Below are positions 5,635-5,912 of a stretch of 5,912 bases of DNA, piece by piece. The DNA comes from an uncultured Clostridia bacterium. GTDB taxonomy: Bacteria; Bacillota; Clostridia; Oscillospirales; Oscillospiraceae. The stretch is taken from the NCBI GenBank assembly GCA_937907975.1, contig CALEQS010000029.1, positions 1 to 5,912 of the forward strand. The letters are read 5' to 3'. The notes beneath the pieces were generated by a model. It was given only the letters and a program-made list of their open reading frames with translations, ran no database searches and was not told the DNA's origin. A program made the position numbers and the translations under genes. The stretch's first letter is position 1, and each line of letters begins with the position of its first letter.

Positions 5635-5677
5635 ACAGTTGGAATAACAGGTTGCCCCTCCGTTCAGTCATTTTTTC

Positions 5678-5707
5678 TTGACAGTTTCGGCACCCGGAAA
5701 CTATAAT
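5678..5707 (+). promoter_or_regulatory. Strong sigma-70 promoter of the topoisomerase gene
   Basis: Perfect TTGACA (5678-5683) and perfect TATAAT (5702-5707) are separated by 18 bases. A second TATAAT lies at 5709-5714, but its 25-base spacing makes it unlikely to be used with this -35. Predicted start is near 5714, within a short AT palindrome (5710-5721), and the leader is about 33 bases. This is the best promoter in the window. Confidence 0.85.
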
Positions 5708-5746
5708 ATATAATGAATTATTATGTTGTAATGGAGATTTTTAAAT

Positions 5747-5912
5747 ATGCCACGACAGACTCCAAAGAAAAAAGCATACGATAACGAGGCCATCTCCTCT
5801 CTGAAAGGTGCCGACCGGGTGCGCAAGCGCCCCGGCGTTATTTTCGGCTCCGACGGACTGGAGGGCTGCGAGCACGCGGTGTTCGAGATCCTCTCCAACG
5901 CCATCGACGAGG
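5747..5912 (+). CDS. Type IIA topoisomerase ATPase subunit (GyrB/ParE family), 5' part
   Basis: Only the first 55 codons are present; the gene runs off the window. The protein would be the ATPase subunit of DNA gyrase or topoisomerase IV. The GHKL-fold start is clear: LKGADRVRKRPGVIFGS (19-35) corresponds to the LEGLEAVRKRPGMYIGS-type segment, and FEILSNAIDE (46-55) corresponds to E. coli GyrB around catalytic Glu42 and Mg/ATP-binding Asn46 (here E47 and N51). The ATG at 5747 follows GGAG (5733-5736) by 10 bases, and an in-frame stop lies upstream at 5729-5731. The FGSDGLEGCEH wording differs from standard GyrB and seems to me closer to the ParE-like paralogue of Clostridia, but 55 residues do not settle gyrB against parE. 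It diverges from the redox operon and has a strong promoter of its own, so it is probably unrelated in function. Confidence 0.85.
   Translation, partial: MPRQTPKKKAYDNEAISSLKGADRVRKRPGVIFGSDGLEGCEHAVFEILSNAIDE

Larger units (their letters stand above)
5441..5746. other. Divergent intergenic region, no gene
   Basis: These 306 bases separate the redox operon from the topoisomerase gene. No credible coding sequence is seen. The stretch holds an operon-side leader with a hairpin and a G-run element (5474-5553), the operon promoter (about 5560-5591), a pair of direct repeats (5606-5634) and the topoisomerase promoter (5678-5707). The part beyond 5550 is clearly richer in A and T than the flanking genes. 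Confidence 0.75.

Noticed and set aside
3230..5647. Very long plus-strand open frame (805 codons) antisense to the 711-residue fusion gene
   Set aside because: The opposite strand encodes clear Fe-S, FAD and NAD(P) motifs across its length. The plus-strand translation is low-complexity and runs through both promoters and the intergenic region.
1..5912. CRISPR array, tRNA, rRNA, insertion sequence, transposase, attachment site or toxin-antitoxin pair
   Set aside because: No regularly spaced repeats, tRNA-like or rRNA-like segments, or transposase or integrase motifs were seen on either strand.

Overview
The window looks like chromosomal DNA from an anaerobic, GC-rich member of the Clostridia, possibly an Oscillospiraceae-type gut bacterium. 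The grounds are GC-rich genes, strong AGGAGG-type ribosome binding sites, soluble enzymes dense in Fe-S clusters, and a GyrB/ParE-type topoisomerase start of a kind I associate with this group. The taxonomic call is inference from memory; no search was run.

Layout. (1) 1-112: short upstream stretch with a likely promoter and RBS. (2) 113-766, plus strand: a six-helix DUF308/HdeD-type membrane protein. (3) 767-953: convergent intergenic region with two strong back-to-back hairpins (846-891 and 897-930) that should stop transcription from both sides. (4) 954-5440, minus strand: a three-gene redox operon, transcribed from about 5553 toward 954. Its first gene encodes a 711-residue fusion of a NuoG-like Fe-S module with a GltD/NfnB-like FAD and NAD(P) module. 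The second encodes a 218-residue stand-alone piece of the NuoF C-terminal Fe-S region plus a one-cluster ferredoxin domain and a Gly/Arg-rich tail. The third encodes a 524-residue flavoprotein of the fumarate reductase/3-ketosteroid dehydrogenase superfamily. (5) 5441-5746: a 306-bp divergent intergenic region with promoters for both sides, a possible operator made of two 8-bp direct repeats 21 bp apart, and a leader with a hairpin and a possible G-quadruplex. (6) 5747-5912, plus strand: the start of a type IIA topoisomerase ATPase subunit, cut by the window edge.

How the operon may work (inference). The GltD-like module takes electrons from NAD(P)H. They pass along the Fe-S clusters of the NuoG-like part and the small NuoF-C/ferredoxin protein to the FAD of the 524-residue flavoprotein, which has no electron-input domain of its own. 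The flavoprotein would then reduce, or in reverse dehydrogenate, a carbon-carbon double bond in an unidentified substrate. The parts resemble those of flavin-based bifurcating complexes (HydABC, Nfn and Stn types), but the usual NuoF FMN/NADH domain is missing and a substrate-specific flavoprotein takes its place. No signal peptide or membrane segment is visible in the three proteins, so the system should be cytoplasmic. This operon is the most interesting content of the window.
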